From Oxalobacteraceae bacterium OTU3CAMAD1 (GTDB lineage Bacteria; Pseudomonadota; Gammaproteobacteria; Burkholderiales; Burkholderiaceae_D), in contig CP099650.1 in NCBI GenBank assembly GCA_024123915.1, positions 930,001-994,000 on the forward strand: DNA of 64,000 nt, in the 5' to 3' direction. This document shows, in pieces, positions 1 through 8,669 of this stretch. The translations under genes and the position numbers were made by a program. Position 1 is the stretch's first letter, and each line of letters opens with the position of its first letter. A model generated the notes under the pieces. It made no database searches. It was not told the DNA's origin and was given only the letters and a program-made list of their open reading frames with translations.

Positions 1-22
1 AGTAATCAACCTGGTGATTACT
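1..22. promoter_or_regulatory. Inverted repeat upstream of clpP
   Basis: A perfect 8-bp inverted repeat, AGTAATCA at 1-8 and TGATTACT at 15-22, is separated by 6 bases and lies 20 bp before the clpP start codon. It could be a protein-binding site or a small hairpin in the leader. The window begins here, so the rest of the promoter is out of view. Confidence 0.3.
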
Positions 23-42
23 TCAAACGTGAAAGGACGATC

Positions 43-657
43 ATGATTGCGACTTCCCCCCTGGCGCTCGGCCTGGTGCCGACCGTCGTTGAGCAAACGG
101 GACGCGGCGAGCGCGCCTTCGACATTTACTCGCGCCTGTTGAAGGAGCGCGTGATTTTTCTGGTCGGCGAGGTGACGGAGCAATCGGCCAACCTGATCGT
201 CGCGCAGTTGCTGTTCCTGGAATCGGAGGACCCCAACAAGGATATTTCGCTGTACATCAATTCGCCCGGCGGCTCGGTGTACGCCGGCTTGGCCGTCTAC
301 GACACCATGCAGTTCATCAAGCCGGACGTGTCCACCTTGTGCACGGGTTTCGCCGCCAGCATGGGCTCGTTCCTGCTGGCGGCCGGCGCAATCGGCAAAC
401 GTTACGCGCTGCCCAATGCCCGCATCATGATTCATCAGCCGCATGGCGGATCGCAGGGGGTGGCGTCCGACATCGAAATCCAGGCGCGCGAGGTGCTGTA
501 CCTGCGCCACCGCCTCAACACCCTCTATGCCGAACGTACTGGACAGACACTGGAACGGATCGAAAAGGATTCGGACCGCGACCATTTCATGTCGGCCGCC
601 CAAGGCGCGGAATACGGCCTGATCGACCGCGTGCTGGCGACGCGCGACGTCGACTGA
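43..657 (+). CDS. clpP: ATP-dependent Clp protease proteolytic subunit
   Basis: This is the serine peptidase subunit of the Clp protease, which forms a barrel that degrades proteins fed to it by ClpX or ClpA. The 204-residue length is typical. The catalytic triad is visible as Ser106 (AASMGS), His131 (MIHQPHGG) and Asp180 (DSDRDHF), by alignment with E. coli S111/H136/D185. The ATG at 43 is preceded by GAAAGGA. Betaproteobacterial clpP normally sits between tig and clpX, but here an efflux operon follows. It may therefore be an additional paralogue, which cannot be decided without the upstream sequence. Family assignment is secure; housekeeping versus accessory role is not. Confidence 0.93.
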   Translation: MIATSPLALGLVPTVVEQTGRGERAFDIYSRLLKERVIFLVGEVTEQSANLIVAQLLFLESEDPNKDISLYINSPGGSVYAGLAVYDTMQFIKPDVSTLCTGFAASMGSFLLAAGAIGKRYALPNARIMIHQPHGGSQGVASDIEIQAREVLYLRHRLNTLYAERTGQTLERIEKDSDRDHFMSAAQGAEYGLIDRVLATRDVD

Positions 658-801
658 ACCGTCGAATAACAGCCAAGCGGCCGCTACTGCCGGGCCCGTG
701 TAGCAATGGAGGACCTGACCCCGGAGGTTGCAAAAAATAACAAGCTAAAATAACAAGTTAAGTAATTGACAAACAATCTCGGCGCCGGGATACTTCCCGG
801 C

Positions 802-1473
802 ATGATCGAGCTCAGTAATATTCGCAAGACCTACCGCCAGGGCGGTAACGAGATCCACGCGCTGGACGGCATCGACTTGCGGGTGGCGCCCGGCGAGTTT
901 GTCGCCATCATGGGGCCGTCCGGTTCGGGCAAGTCGACCTTGCTCAATGTGCTTGGCGCGCTGGACCGTCCGGACACTGGCCGCTATCGTCTGGCCCAGG
1001 ACGAGATCAGCGCCCTCGACGACGACGCCGCCTCCGATGTGCGCAACCGCCGCATCGGCTTCGTGTTCCAGTCCTTCCATCTGCTGCCGCGCCTGACCGT
1101 GCTCGAAAACGTGCTGCTGCCGCAGCGCTACGCCCGCCACGCCGACACCGGCGCCGCCGAGCGCGCCGTCGCGCTGCTCGAGCGCATCGGCCTGGGACAG
1201 CGCATCGGCCACTTGCCGGGCCAGTTGTCGGGCGGCCAGTTGCAGCGCGCCGCCATCGCCCGCGCCCTGTTGAACCAGCCGGCCCTGCTGCTGGCCGACG
1301 AGCCGACCGGCAACCTCGATTCGCGCAGCGCGGCCGACGTGCTCGATCTGCTGCGCGAATTGCACGCCGGCGGCCAGACGCTGGTGCTGGTCACCCACGA
1401 TCCGGCCATCGCCGCCGGCGCGCAGCGCACCATCCATTTGCGCGACGGCCGCATCGCCGAAGGCGGGCCGTGA
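802..1473 (+). CDS. ABC transporter ATP-binding protein, MacB/LolD type
   Basis: This cytoplasmic ATPase of 223 residues powers the efflux/extrusion system encoded downstream. Visible motifs are Walker A GPSGSGKST (38-46), the Q-loop at Gln90, signature LSGGQ (142-146), Walker B LLLADE (162-167) and switch His199. The sequence resembles the stand-alone ATPases of the MacB/LolD group. The ATG at 802 was chosen because the family begins with an MIELxNIxKTY-like strand; an in-frame TTG at 766 would add twelve unrelated residues. The stop overlaps the GTG start of the adaptor gene (GTGA), showing tight translational coupling in a four-gene operon. The exported substrate cannot be read from the sequence. 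Confidence 0.9.
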   Translation: MIELSNIRKTYRQGGNEIHALDGIDLRVAPGEFVAIMGPSGSGKSTLLNVLGALDRPDTGRYRLAQDEISALDDDAASDVRNRRIGFVFQSFHLLPRLTVLENVLLPQRYARHADTGAAERAVALLERIGLGQRIGHLPGQLSGGQLQRAAIARALLNQPALLLADEPTGNLDSRSAADVLDLLRELHAGGQTLVLVTHDPAIAAGAQRTIHLRDGRIAEGGP

Positions 1474-3491
1474 GGCGCGCCACCGTGGCGCTGCCGGCCG
1501 CCGCGGTGCTGGCGCTGGCCGTCGCCGCCGCGCTGGGGCTGGATCTCGGCCCGGCCGGGGCCGGCCCTGCCGTCGCTTCCGCGCCCGCCACGGGCAAGAC
1601 CGGTACCGCCGGGAAGCCTGAAGCCGCTTCGGCCATCGCCGCCGCCGCGCCACGCCCGGTGCTGCTGACCGGCGAAGTGGAGGCGCTGGACTCGCAAACC
1701 ATCACCGTGCCGCCATCGAACTCGGCGCCGCTGACCCTGCGCAATTTCGTTGCCGAGGGCACGCACGTCAAAGCCGGCGACGTGGTGCTGCGCATCGAGA
1801 CCGGCGGCGCCGCCAACATCGACCGGCTCGAAACCGAGCTGGAACAGGCACGCGCGCGCGCGGAAAAGGAAACCGCCACCCTGGAAGTGGCCGCCGTCGA
1901 GGCCGAGAAGGCGTTGGTCACCGCGCAGGCCGCGCTGGCCAAGGCCAAGGTCGAGGCGGCGCTGCCCAAGACGCAGATCTCGGTGCTGGACTACGACCGC
2001 CACCAGGCCGCGTTCGGCAACGCCACGCGCGACCTGGCGATCAAGCGCGATGCCGACGTCAGCGCGCGCGAGGCGGTCGGCCGGCGCCGCGAGGACGGCC
2101 AGCTGGAAGTCAAGAAGCTGCAGATCAACCTGGCGTTCCAGATCGCCCAGCTGGCGCAATCGGAAGTGCGCGCCAAGCGCGACGGCGTGGTCGTGCACGG
2201 CTACAGCCCGTGGTTGGGCCAGCGCTTCGAGGAGGGCTCGTCGGCCTGGCCGGGCAACGCCGCCGGCGTGGTGCTGGGCAACGGCGAGATGGCCGTCACC
2301 GCCTGGGCGCTGGAAGCCGACCGGCCCTACCTGTCCGAGGGACAGTCGGTGAGCCTGCGCTTCGACGCCTTGCCGGCCACCGCCACCGCCGCCGTCACCG
2401 GCAAGATCAAGTCCATCACCAGCGCGCCGGAAGCGCGCGCGAGCTGGGGGCTGGGCCGCTACTTCCGCATCAAGATCGCGCTGCCCGACGGGCACGGCCT
2501 GCCGCTGGTGGCGGGCATGAGCGCCCTGGTCGAACCGCGCGCGGCCAAGGCTCCGCCGCCGGCGCCCGCGCCCGGGGACGAGGCGCTCACCGTCGAGGGC
2601 GAGATCGCCTCGCGCGGCGCGCTGCCGGTGTCGCCGCCGAGCATACCGCACGTCTGGCAGTACAAGCTGGCGCAGATCGCGCCCGAAGGCACCATGGTCG
2701 AGGCCGGGCAGCAGATCGCGCAGTTCGAATCGAACGACGTCACCACCCGGCTGATCACGCAGCAGGGCACGCTCAATGAAAAGCTGCGCGCGCTCGACAA
2801 GCTCAAGCTCGACCAGACCGAGGCCGACCGCGCGGGCGAACTGGCCGTGGCGGAGGCGCAAAGCAACGCCGACAAGGCCGAGCGCAAGGCCACCATGCCG
2901 AAGGAACTGATACGGCGCGTCGACTACGACAAGCTGGTGATCGAGCGGGGCGAGAAAAACCAGCTGGCCAAGCTGGCGGTGACCCAGCATCGGGCGCAGA
3001 TGCGCGCCCGCCAGGCCGAGCGCGCCGGCCTGCAGGCCGAGATCGCGCAGCAGCAGACGCAGATCGCCGCGCTGGCCAAGGGCCAGGCCGCGCTGAAGGT
3101 GGTGGCGCCGCGCAGGGGACTGGTGGTCTACCGCACCGGGTTCGACGGCCAGAAATTCAGCGCTGGCAGCCAGGTCTGGATGGGGCTGACGGTGGCCACG
3201 CTGGCCGATCCGGACAAGTTGTACATCGCCGCCAACGTGCCCGAGGCGCAGTCGTCGCGGGTGCGCGTGGGGCAGGCGGCGCGCGTGACGGTACCGGGCA
3301 GCAACCAGACGCTGAACGCGCGCGTGGTCGGGCTCGGTCGTGCCTTCCACGGCAAATCGACCGCGCAGCCGACCATCGTGCGCGATGTCGAATTGCAGTT
3401 CGACGGCGGCACCAACGGCCTTAAGCCGGGCGCGGCGGTGCAGGCGGTGCTGGTCGCCGACGCCGCCCGTTCAGCGGAGAAAAAACAATGA
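1470..3491 (+). CDS. Double-length periplasmic adaptor (HlyD/MacA family)
   Basis: This 673-residue adaptor should link the inner-membrane ABC transporter to outer parts of an export pathway. It starts at a GTG overlapping the ATPase stop and has a hydrophobic N-terminal signal/anchor (residues 5-25). The protein contains two successive adaptor units. Each begins with a similar stretch (LLTGEVEALDSQTITVPP near 65; LTVEGEIASRGALPVSPP near 372), continues with a lipoyl-like half (GTHVKAGDVVLRIE; GTMVEAGQQIAQFE) and a long Ala/Glu/Lys-rich coiled coil, and ends with a beta-barrel domain. A usual MacA-like adaptor is 350-420 residues, so this is a tandem fusion. The next gene encodes a third unit. 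Family is clear; the reason for the duplication is unknown. Confidence 0.82.
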   Translation: MRRATVALPAAAVLALAVAAALGLDLGPAGAGPAVASAPATGKTGTAGKPEAASAIAAAAPRPVLLTGEVEALDSQTITVPPSNSAPLTLRNFVAEGTHVKAGDVVLRIETGGAANIDRLETELEQARARAEKETATLEVAAVEAEKALVTAQAALAKAKVEAALPKTQISVLDYDRHQAAFGNATRDLAIKRDADVSAREAVGRRREDGQLEVKKLQINLAFQIAQLAQSEVRAKRDGVVVHGYSPWLGQRFEEGSSAWPGNAAGVVLGNGEMAVTAWALEADRPYLSEGQSVSLRFDALPATATAAVTGKIKSITSAPEARASWGLGRYFRIKIALPDGHGLPLVAGMSALVEPRAAKAPPPAPAPGDEALTVEGEIASRGALPVSPPSIPHVWQYKLAQIAPEGTMVEAGQQIAQFESNDVTTRLITQQGTLNEKLRALDKLKLDQTEADRAGELAVAEAQSNADKAERKATMPKELIRRVDYDKLVIERGEKNQLAKLAVTQHRAQMRARQAERAGLQAEIAQQQTQIAALAKGQAALKVVAPRRGLVVYRTGFDGQKFSAGSQVWMGLTVATLADPDKLYIAANVPEAQSSRVRVGQAARVTVPGSNQTLNARVVGLGRAFHGKSTAQPTIVRDVELQFDGGTNGLKPGAAVQAVLVADAARSAEKKQ

Positions 3492-4729
3492 GCGACACCC
3501 GCAAGCCGCTGGCAATAACATTGGCGCTGGCTGTTTCGTTGAGCATCGCATTGAGCGTTTTCTTGGCCGGCTGCGGCGGCGACGTGGCGTCATCCGGCGC
3601 CGCCGCCGAGACGCTGTCGCCGCGTCCATGGCTGGAAACCCTGGCCGTCGATGGCGAGATCAAGGCCGCCGCCAGCACGCCGCTCAACGTGCCCGGCAAC
3701 AACTGGAGCCAGCGCATCCTGGTCGACATGGTGGCCGACGGCAGCAGCGTGGAAAAGGGCCAAGTCGTGGCGCGCTTCGACTCGCCGCAATCGCGCATGG
3801 AGCTGTCGCAGGCCGAGCTGGAACTGTTGCGCAAGACGTTGGCCGAGCAGACCAGCGCGAGCGCCGCCAGCGTCGAGCGCGACAAACTGGCCGGCGACCG
3901 CGCCAAGGTCGAGGACGACCTGGGCCTGAGCCGGCGCTACGCCAATGTCGACCTGAGCATCTTTCCCCGCAACGACATACTGGACGCCTTGGCCGATGTC
4001 GGCTTCCTGACCACCAAGCGCACCTACCTGGATTGGAAGGGCGGCCAGGCGCAGGCGCGTACGGCCGCGCAGGACGCGGTGCTGCATTCGCAGCGCGACA
4101 GCGTGGTGCGGACAGCAGCCCAACAGCGCGACAGCCTGGCCGCGCTGGAACTGGTGGCGCCGCACGACGGCGTGTTCCTGCTGACGGCCAAGTGGGACGG
4201 CACCAAGGCGGAGATCGGCTCGACCCAGGTGGCGAGCCAGGAGTTCGGCTCGCTGCCCGACCTGAACCAGCTGGTCGCCCATTTCAGCGTGGCCGAGGGC
4301 CAGGTCTTCGGCCTGAAGACCGGCTTGCCGGTACGGGTGCGCCTGGCCGGCACCGGCACCGAGCTCGTCCTCAAGGTCACGCGCGTCGGCAGCAACGCCA
4401 GCACCACGTCGCAGGAGTCGCCCGTCAAGTACAGCGACTTCGACGCGGCCATCGACACCGCCACCGCCCGCAAGCTCGGCCTCAAGCCCGGCCAGGCCTT
4501 GCGCGGCACGGTGGAGCTCGTCGCGCAGCCGGCCGCGCTGACGGTGCCCAACATCGCGCTGGTGCAGGACGGCGCCGGCTACGTCGTCTACACGGAAGAG
4601 GGCGGCAAACAGACGCGCCGCAAGGTCGAGCTGGGACAACGCGGCCCGGTGCGCAGCGAATTGAAAAGCGGCGTCGCCGCCGGCGCGCGCATCGTGCTGC
4701 TGCCGCCGGCGCCGACGGAGAAATCATGA
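3488..4729 (+). CDS. Periplasmic adaptor lipoprotein (HlyD/MacA family)
   Basis: This 413-residue protein is a second adaptor of the same operon, probably outer-leaflet or inner-membrane anchored through a lipid. The N-terminus is a signal peptide ending in a lipobox (FLAGC). A lipoyl-like segment GSSVEKGQVVARFDSP is followed by a coiled-coil region and the second lipoyl half (LVAPHDGVFLLTAKWDG), then beta-barrel and membrane-proximal domains. Its opening stretch (LAVDGEIKAAASTPLNVP) is plainly similar to both halves of the preceding adaptor, suggesting repeated duplication. The start overlaps the previous stop by ATGA, and its own stop overlaps the permease start in the same way. Confidence 0.83.
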   Translation: MSDTRKPLAITLALAVSLSIALSVFLAGCGGDVASSGAAAETLSPRPWLETLAVDGEIKAAASTPLNVPGNNWSQRILVDMVADGSSVEKGQVVARFDSPQSRMELSQAELELLRKTLAEQTSASAASVERDKLAGDRAKVEDDLGLSRRYANVDLSIFPRNDILDALADVGFLTTKRTYLDWKGGQAQARTAAQDAVLHSQRDSVVRTAAQQRDSLAALELVAPHDGVFLLTAKWDGTKAEIGSTQVASQEFGSLPDLNQLVAHFSVAEGQVFGLKTGLPVRVRLAGTGTELVLKVTRVGSNASTTSQESPVKYSDFDAAIDTATARKLGLKPGQALRGTVELVAQPAALTVPNIALVQDGAGYVVYTEEGGKQTRRKVELGQRGPVRSELKSGVAAGARIVLLPPAPTEKS

Positions 4730-5961
4730 ACCTGGCATTGATACGGGAAGCGGTCACCGAGCTGCATCGCCGCAAGCTGCGCACCGGGCTGACGTTGCTG
4801 GGCATGGTGTTCGGCGTGGCCGCCATCGTCGCCATGCTGGCCGTGGGCGAGGGCAGCAAGCGCGAGGCGCTGCGCCTGGTGGCCGAGCTGGGGCTGGACA
4901 ACGTGCTCATCGAGAGCAAGGCCATCGACCCCGAGCAGCTCAAGGATATCCGCACCCGCTCGCTGGGACTGTCGGCCGCCGACGGCGCGGCGGCCTTGTC
5001 GGTGGTGCCGGGCGCGGTATCGGTGTCGATGAAAAAGGAAATCAAGGTCGACCAGCTGGTGCTGGGCCAGCGCGTGGTGCCGGCGCGCGCCTACGCCGTC
5101 TCGCCGGCCTACGCCGAGCACGGCGGCCTGCGTTTGGCCACCGGCCGCTGGCTGGCGCCGGCCGACGGCGCGACCCTGGCGCCGGTGTGCGTGCTCGGCG
5201 CCCGCCTTGCCCGCACCTTGTTCGGCAATGAACCGGCGCTCGGCCGCCACCTCAAGCTCAACCACGTGTGGCTGGAGGTGGTGGGCGTGCTGGAGGACCG
5301 CGCGCAAAGCAAGTCCGACTTCGAAGGCGTCAAGCTGGGGCTGGACGACGAGCGTCTGTTCGTGGCGTGGGAGACGGGCAGGGCGCGCTTCAACTTCAAG
5401 CGCATCGAGGACGAGGTCGACGGCATCAGCGTGCGGCTCGACGGCAAGGTCGCGCCAGACCAGGCCGCGCGCGTGCTGCAGGCGCTGATCGCCAAGCGCC
5501 ACGGCGGCGCCGACGACACCAACCTGATCGTGCCGATGGGCCTGTATCGCCAGAACCAGCAGACGCAGCGGATCTTCGCCATCGTCATGAGTTCGATCGC
5601 GGCGGTATCGTTGCTGGTCGGCGGCATCGGCATCATGAACATCATGCTGGCCAACGTGCTGGAGCGGCGTCGCGAGGTGGGCCTGAAGCGGGCGCTGGGC
5701 GCGCGCCGGCGCGACGTGGTCGAGCAGTTCCTGGCCGAGGCGCTGGTGATCGCCGTCAGCGGCGCGTTGCTGGGTGTGCTGCTGGGCGCGGTCGCGGCCT
5801 ACAGCATCGCCGCGCTGGCCGGCTGGTCGGTGGCATGGTCGCCGTTCAGCCTGATCGCTGCCGTACTGCTGTGCGTAGCGGTGGGCCTCGCGTTCGGCGT
5901 CTTCCCCGCGCGCCAGGCGGCCGCGCTCGACCCGATCGCCGCCCTGCGCAGCGACGGCTAA
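4726..5961 (+). CDS. ABC transporter permease, MacB/FtsX type
   Basis: This 411-residue inner-membrane permease pairs with the ATPase at 802. It has the MacB layout: one membrane segment near residues 20-42 (LTLLGMVFGVAAIVAMLAVG), a periplasmic core domain of about 220 residues, and three C-terminal membrane segments between about 285 and 400. The conserved FtsX-type motif GGIGIMNIMLANVLERRREVG follows the second segment. The ATG overlaps the adaptor stop. MacB of E. coli carries its ATPase fused at the N-terminus; here the ATPase is separate. The operon probably exports a peptide, lipid or antibiotic, but nothing visible fixes the substrate. Confidence 0.9.
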   Translation: MNLALIREAVTELHRRKLRTGLTLLGMVFGVAAIVAMLAVGEGSKREALRLVAELGLDNVLIESKAIDPEQLKDIRTRSLGLSAADGAAALSVVPGAVSVSMKKEIKVDQLVLGQRVVPARAYAVSPAYAEHGGLRLATGRWLAPADGATLAPVCVLGARLARTLFGNEPALGRHLKLNHVWLEVVGVLEDRAQSKSDFEGVKLGLDDERLFVAWETGRARFNFKRIEDEVDGISVRLDGKVAPDQAARVLQALIAKRHGGADDTNLIVPMGLYRQNQQTQRIFAIVMSSIAAVSLLVGGIGIMNIMLANVLERRREVGLKRALGARRRDVVEQFLAEALVIAVSGALLGVLLGAVAAYSIAALAGWSVAWSPFSLIAAVLLCVAVGLAFGVFPARQAAALDPIAALRSDG

Positions 5962-5967
5962 AACACC

Positions 5968-6060
5968 GGGGTCAGGTCCGACATTCGGACATTTTGGAAC
6001 TTTCCCTCCGTTCGAAAGTTCCAAATTTTCGTCTTTTGTCCGAATGTCGGACCTGACCCC
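5968..6060. repeat. Nested hairpin repeat with 24-bp perfect arms
   Basis: Perfect 24-bp inverted arms lie at 5968-5991 and 6037-6060 (GGGGTCAGGTCCGACATTCG at the left end). Inside them is a second inverted pair, TTTGGAACTTTC (5993-6004) and GAAAGTTCCAAA (6014-6025). It sits between two convergent genes and could act as a bidirectional terminator. A lone copy of the outer arm is found at 21591-21614, and a 14-base fragment (GGACCTGACCCCGG) at 711-724, so this is a dispersed element. Confidence 0.8.
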
Positions 6061-6066
6061 CGGCTG

Positions 6067-6642
6067 TTACGCTGCGCGCTGGCGGCGCCGCGCGGCGAAG
6101 CTCAACGACAGTGCAGAGACCAGGAAGTAAAACGCGCCAAAGCCCGCGTAGCCGGCAACTGTGGCGATGGATGGCTCCGCCGGCAACTGGGCCTGGGCGA
6201 TGAAGAACGCGCCGGCAAGCGCCGATTGCGCGCCGCTCAGTATCATCGCCCACTGCGCGCCGTGAGCCTTCCAACGGCGCAGCGCGGTACCGAGTTGCAG
6301 CAACCCCGACAGGATGGCCCAGGCACCGAATACGCCCAAGACGCGGTGCATATCCGGCAGACTGACAGCGAGCGCCAACGCGACGGCCAGGCTGACGAGG
6401 ACGTTGATCAACTGAGTGCGGTTGCGCGCCAGCCCGCCGCTGCGTTTGCTGTCAATGAAGTTGGCCAGCGCGTCCCAGGCCGGATAGCCGATCAGCAGCA
6501 GGGCGCTGGCGGCGGCCGAACTTTTGCCGATCGTTATCGCCGCAATAAGCCACAGCGCCGAAAAAGCCGCGCGCACATAATAGTAGCGGTTGAGCCAATT
6601 TTCCTGCTCGGCCGGGGTTTCGATATTCGCTTGCTGGGACAT
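6067..6642 (-). CDS. DUF308-like multi-pass membrane protein
   Basis: This 191-residue inner-membrane protein of unknown function has about six hydrophobic segments arranged in pairs, in the style of the HdeD/DUF308 family. The C-terminus is a basic tail (AARRRQRAA). The ATG at 6642 is preferred because GGAAAA lies at suitable distance; an in-frame ATG at 6654 would add four residues. A palindromic operator ends 20 bp upstream, matching one in front of the tetR gene that lies immediately upstream on the same strand. It is therefore probably the target of that repressor. The role is unknown; control by a TetR protein suggests a response to a small molecule. Confidence 0.72.
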   Translation of the reverse strand: MSQQANIETPAEQENWLNRYYYVRAAFSALWLIAAITIGKSSAAASALLLIGYPAWDALANFIDSKRSGGLARNRTQLINVLVSLAVALALAVSLPDMHRVLGVFGAWAILSGLLQLGTALRRWKAHGAQWAMILSGAQSALAGAFFIAQAQLPAEPSIATVAGYAGFGAFYFLVSALSLSFAARRRQRAA

Positions 6643-6662
6643 AATATTTTCCATTCATGTGC

Positions 6663-6682
6663 TACCTACTAGTTGGTAGGTA
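6663..6682. promoter_or_regulatory. Probable TetR operator (DUF308 gene)
   Basis: The perfect palindrome TACCTAC (6663-6669), six-base spacer, GTAGGTA (6676-6682) lies just ahead of the DUF308 gene. The same half-site GTAGGTA occurs with the same six-base spacing in front of the tetR gene, which supports binding by that repressor. Confidence 0.6.
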
Positions 6683-6739
6683 TTAGGGTTAAAAAAAGCC
6701 GAGTCCGAAGCACGTGTGACACCTGCGGGATCGATGGAA

Positions 6740-7324
6740 CTAAGGTTGTGATAAGTACCGCGACAACTGGGCGCTGGCGATAGTGCCGAACATCGAGCCG
6801 TCGCCATAGGCGCGCGCCGACAGCATCGCGCCGTGCACCGTGGCCATGAAGATTTCCGCCTCCACCTGCGGCGTGTAGGCCGATTGGATCGTTCCTTGCC
6901 GCATTCCCTCCGCGAGCACGGAGGCTAGCCAATCCGACAGGAACCGGAAGTAGGCACGCACTTCGATCGCCACGTCTTCCGGCAAGATCGGCAACTCTCC
7001 CGCCAGCAGGGCGCAGACGCAAAACGGCGCGCTCAGATCCTCGATGCACTTCGACCAGTGCTGGATGTACGCGCGTAGTTGCCCCACCGGGTCGACGATG
7101 GCTTGCTGCAAATGGCCTAGCCCTTCCTCGGTGGCGTTGCGGTGTTGCACCACCAGCGCCTTGACCAGATCCACCTTGTTGGGAAAGTGGTGGTGGATGC
7201 TGGCCTTGCGGATACCGACCACCTCGGCGATATCGGCGTAGCTGAAGCCGTTATAGCCCCCAGCGACGATCAAGCCCCGTGCGCAGGCGACGATCTCTTC
7301 AGCGGTGTTGGTTATTTTACTCAT
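6740..7324 (-). CDS. TetR/AcrR family transcriptional regulator
   Basis: This 194-residue cytoplasmic repressor has the usual TetR layout: an N-terminal helix-turn-helix (about residues 28-47, SYADIAEVVGIRKASIHHHF) followed by an all-helical ligand-binding and dimer domain. The ligand domain resembles the TetR group that controls oxidoreductase and efflux genes, but no ligand can be named. The gene lies between an operator at 7334-7350 and the DUF308 gene with its own operator, all on the minus strand. Autoregulation plus repression of the DUF308 gene is the simplest model. The peroxidase gene further upstream ends only about 40 bp before it, so partial read-through is possible. Confidence 0.9.
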   Translation of the reverse strand: MSKITNTAEEIVACARGLIVAGGYNGFSYADIAEVVGIRKASIHHHFPNKVDLVKALVVQHRNATEEGLGHLQQAIVDPVGQLRAYIQHWSKCIEDLSAPFCVCALLAGELPILPEDVAIEVRAYFRFLSDWLASVLAEGMRQGTIQSAYTPQVEAEIFMATVHGAMLSARAYGDGSMFGTIASAQLSRYLSQP

Positions 7325-7330
7325 GCAGCG

Positions 7331-7350
7331 ATACTACCTTCCAGTAGGTA
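7331..7350. promoter_or_regulatory. Probable TetR operator (autoregulatory)
   Basis: CTAC (7334-7337), a six-base spacer and GTAG (7344-7347) form a palindrome; the right half extends to GTAGGTA (7344-7350), identical to the half-site of the DUF308 operator. It lies 7-26 bp before the tetR start codon, where a bound repressor would block its own expression. Confidence 0.55.
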
Positions 7351-7363
7351 GGCTGGTCAAGAA

Positions 7364-8647
7364 CTATTTGATGGCAGGGTGGACCGATGCCGACCCGACT
7401 GGCCGGTAGCCGTCGGTCAGGGTATTGAGAAAAGCCACCAGATCGGCGATGTCGCGCTCGTTCAGGGACGGCGCGCCGCCGGGGCGGCCGCCGAACGGCG
7501 CCTCCATGTTGACGTTGGCGTCCAGCCCGGCCGGCTGATCGTCGAACTTGCGATCCTTGTACCACTTCATCGGTCTCGTGTCGCGCGTGGCGTAGAAGCG
7601 CACCACGTCTTCCAGCCGGCTAAAGCTGCCGTTGTGGAAGTAGGCCTTGCGCAGCGCGACGTTGCGCAGCGACGGCGTCTTGAAGCGGCCGCAATATTCC
7701 TTGCGGTCCTTGAGGTCGGTGCGGTCGGGGCCGCACAGTCCTAGGTCGTAGTGGCGCGGATCGGCGTTGACCAGCAGCTTGCGGTTGCGCGGCACGCCGA
7801 TGTTGATCAGGCCGTAGTCAGTGAACTGTGGGAACACGCCGCCCGGTGAGATCCGGCTGATGTGGCAGGAGGCGCAGTTGCCCTTGGTTTCGTCGTTGAA
7901 CACTTTCAGCCCGCGCGACTCCGGCGCCGACAGCGTGGCCTGCTTGCGCAGGAACGCGTCGTATTTGCTGGTGTAAGGATAGAAATCGGCCGGACTTTCC
8001 TGGAACACTTCCAGCGCCATCAGCGCGCCCTGCAGGGCGGCGTTGGGCCGCGCGAAGATGTCTGCGCCGTACACCTCCCGGAACTTCGCCGCCAGCGGAC
8101 TGGCCTGTAGTCGCGCCAGCACTGCCGCCTCATCCTCGTTGCCCATCTCGCGCGCCGACAGCAGCGGCCCCAGCGCCTGCTCGTGCGCCGATCGCGCGCG
8201 GCCGTCCCAGTCGTGGCCGCCGGTGGGGCCGGCGTCGGTGCTGTCGTCGCCATCGTCATCATGGTAGTGCTCGCTGAAGGCGGGCGCGTTCTGGATGTAA
8301 CGCAGCGACGGCGTCGCGCGCGTGCCCTCGGTCTTGCCGTCGGCGCCGCCCAACTGCGCCGCCAGATTGTTGTTGGGACCGTAGGCGTTGTCGGGGCTGT
8401 GGCAGCTGGCACAGGCCAGCTTGCCCGACGCCGACAGGCTGGCGTCGTTGAACATGGCGCGTCCGAGCTCGGTCAGCTCGGGCACTGTCGGCCGCCGTCC
8501 GGCCGGCGGCGCATAGGCGGCTCGCGGCGCATCGGCGGCGGGGGCGGAGGTTGGTGTCACTGCGGCGGGAGTGGCATGTGCGGTGGGCGTCTCGCGCTGG
8601 CAGGCGCCCAGCAGCACGGCCAGCAAAACTGCATAAATAATTTTCAT
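7364..8647 (-). CDS. Diheme cytochrome c peroxidase (MauG/CcpA family) lipoprotein
   Basis: This 427-residue periplasmic protein belongs to the diheme peroxidase family, whose members reduce hydrogen peroxide or oxidise partner proteins. The signal peptide ends in a lipobox (LLGAC, Cys16). Two heme c sites are visible: C79-A-S-C82-H83 and C258-A-S-C261-H262. The region between carries an acidic stretch (EHYHDDDGDDSTD). Such genes are often found beside phosphoesterase genes, as here, where the divergent neighbour is a PF04185-type enzyme. A PHO-box-like repeat lies 22 bp before the start, pointing to phosphate-starvation control. The physiological reductant or protein partner is unknown. Confidence 0.88.
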   Translation of the reverse strand: MKIIYAVLLAVLLGACQRETPTAHATPAAVTPTSAPAADAPRAAYAPPAGRRPTVPELTELGRAMFNDASLSASGKLACASCHSPDNAYGPNNNLAAQLGGADGKTEGTRATPSLRYIQNAPAFSEHYHDDDGDDSTDAGPTGGHDWDGRARSAHEQALGPLLSAREMGNEDEAAVLARLQASPLAAKFREVYGADIFARPNAALQGALMALEVFQESPADFYPYTSKYDAFLRKQATLSAPESRGLKVFNDETKGNCASCHISRISPGGVFPQFTDYGLINIGVPRNRKLLVNADPRHYDLGLCGPDRTDLKDRKEYCGRFKTPSLRNVALRKAYFHNGSFSRLEDVVRFYATRDTRPMKWYKDRKFDDQPAGLDANVNMEAPFGGRPGGAPSLNERDIADLVAFLNTLTDGYRPVGSASVHPAIK

Positions 8648-8669
8648 GCGTGCAGCCTACCAATATGAC

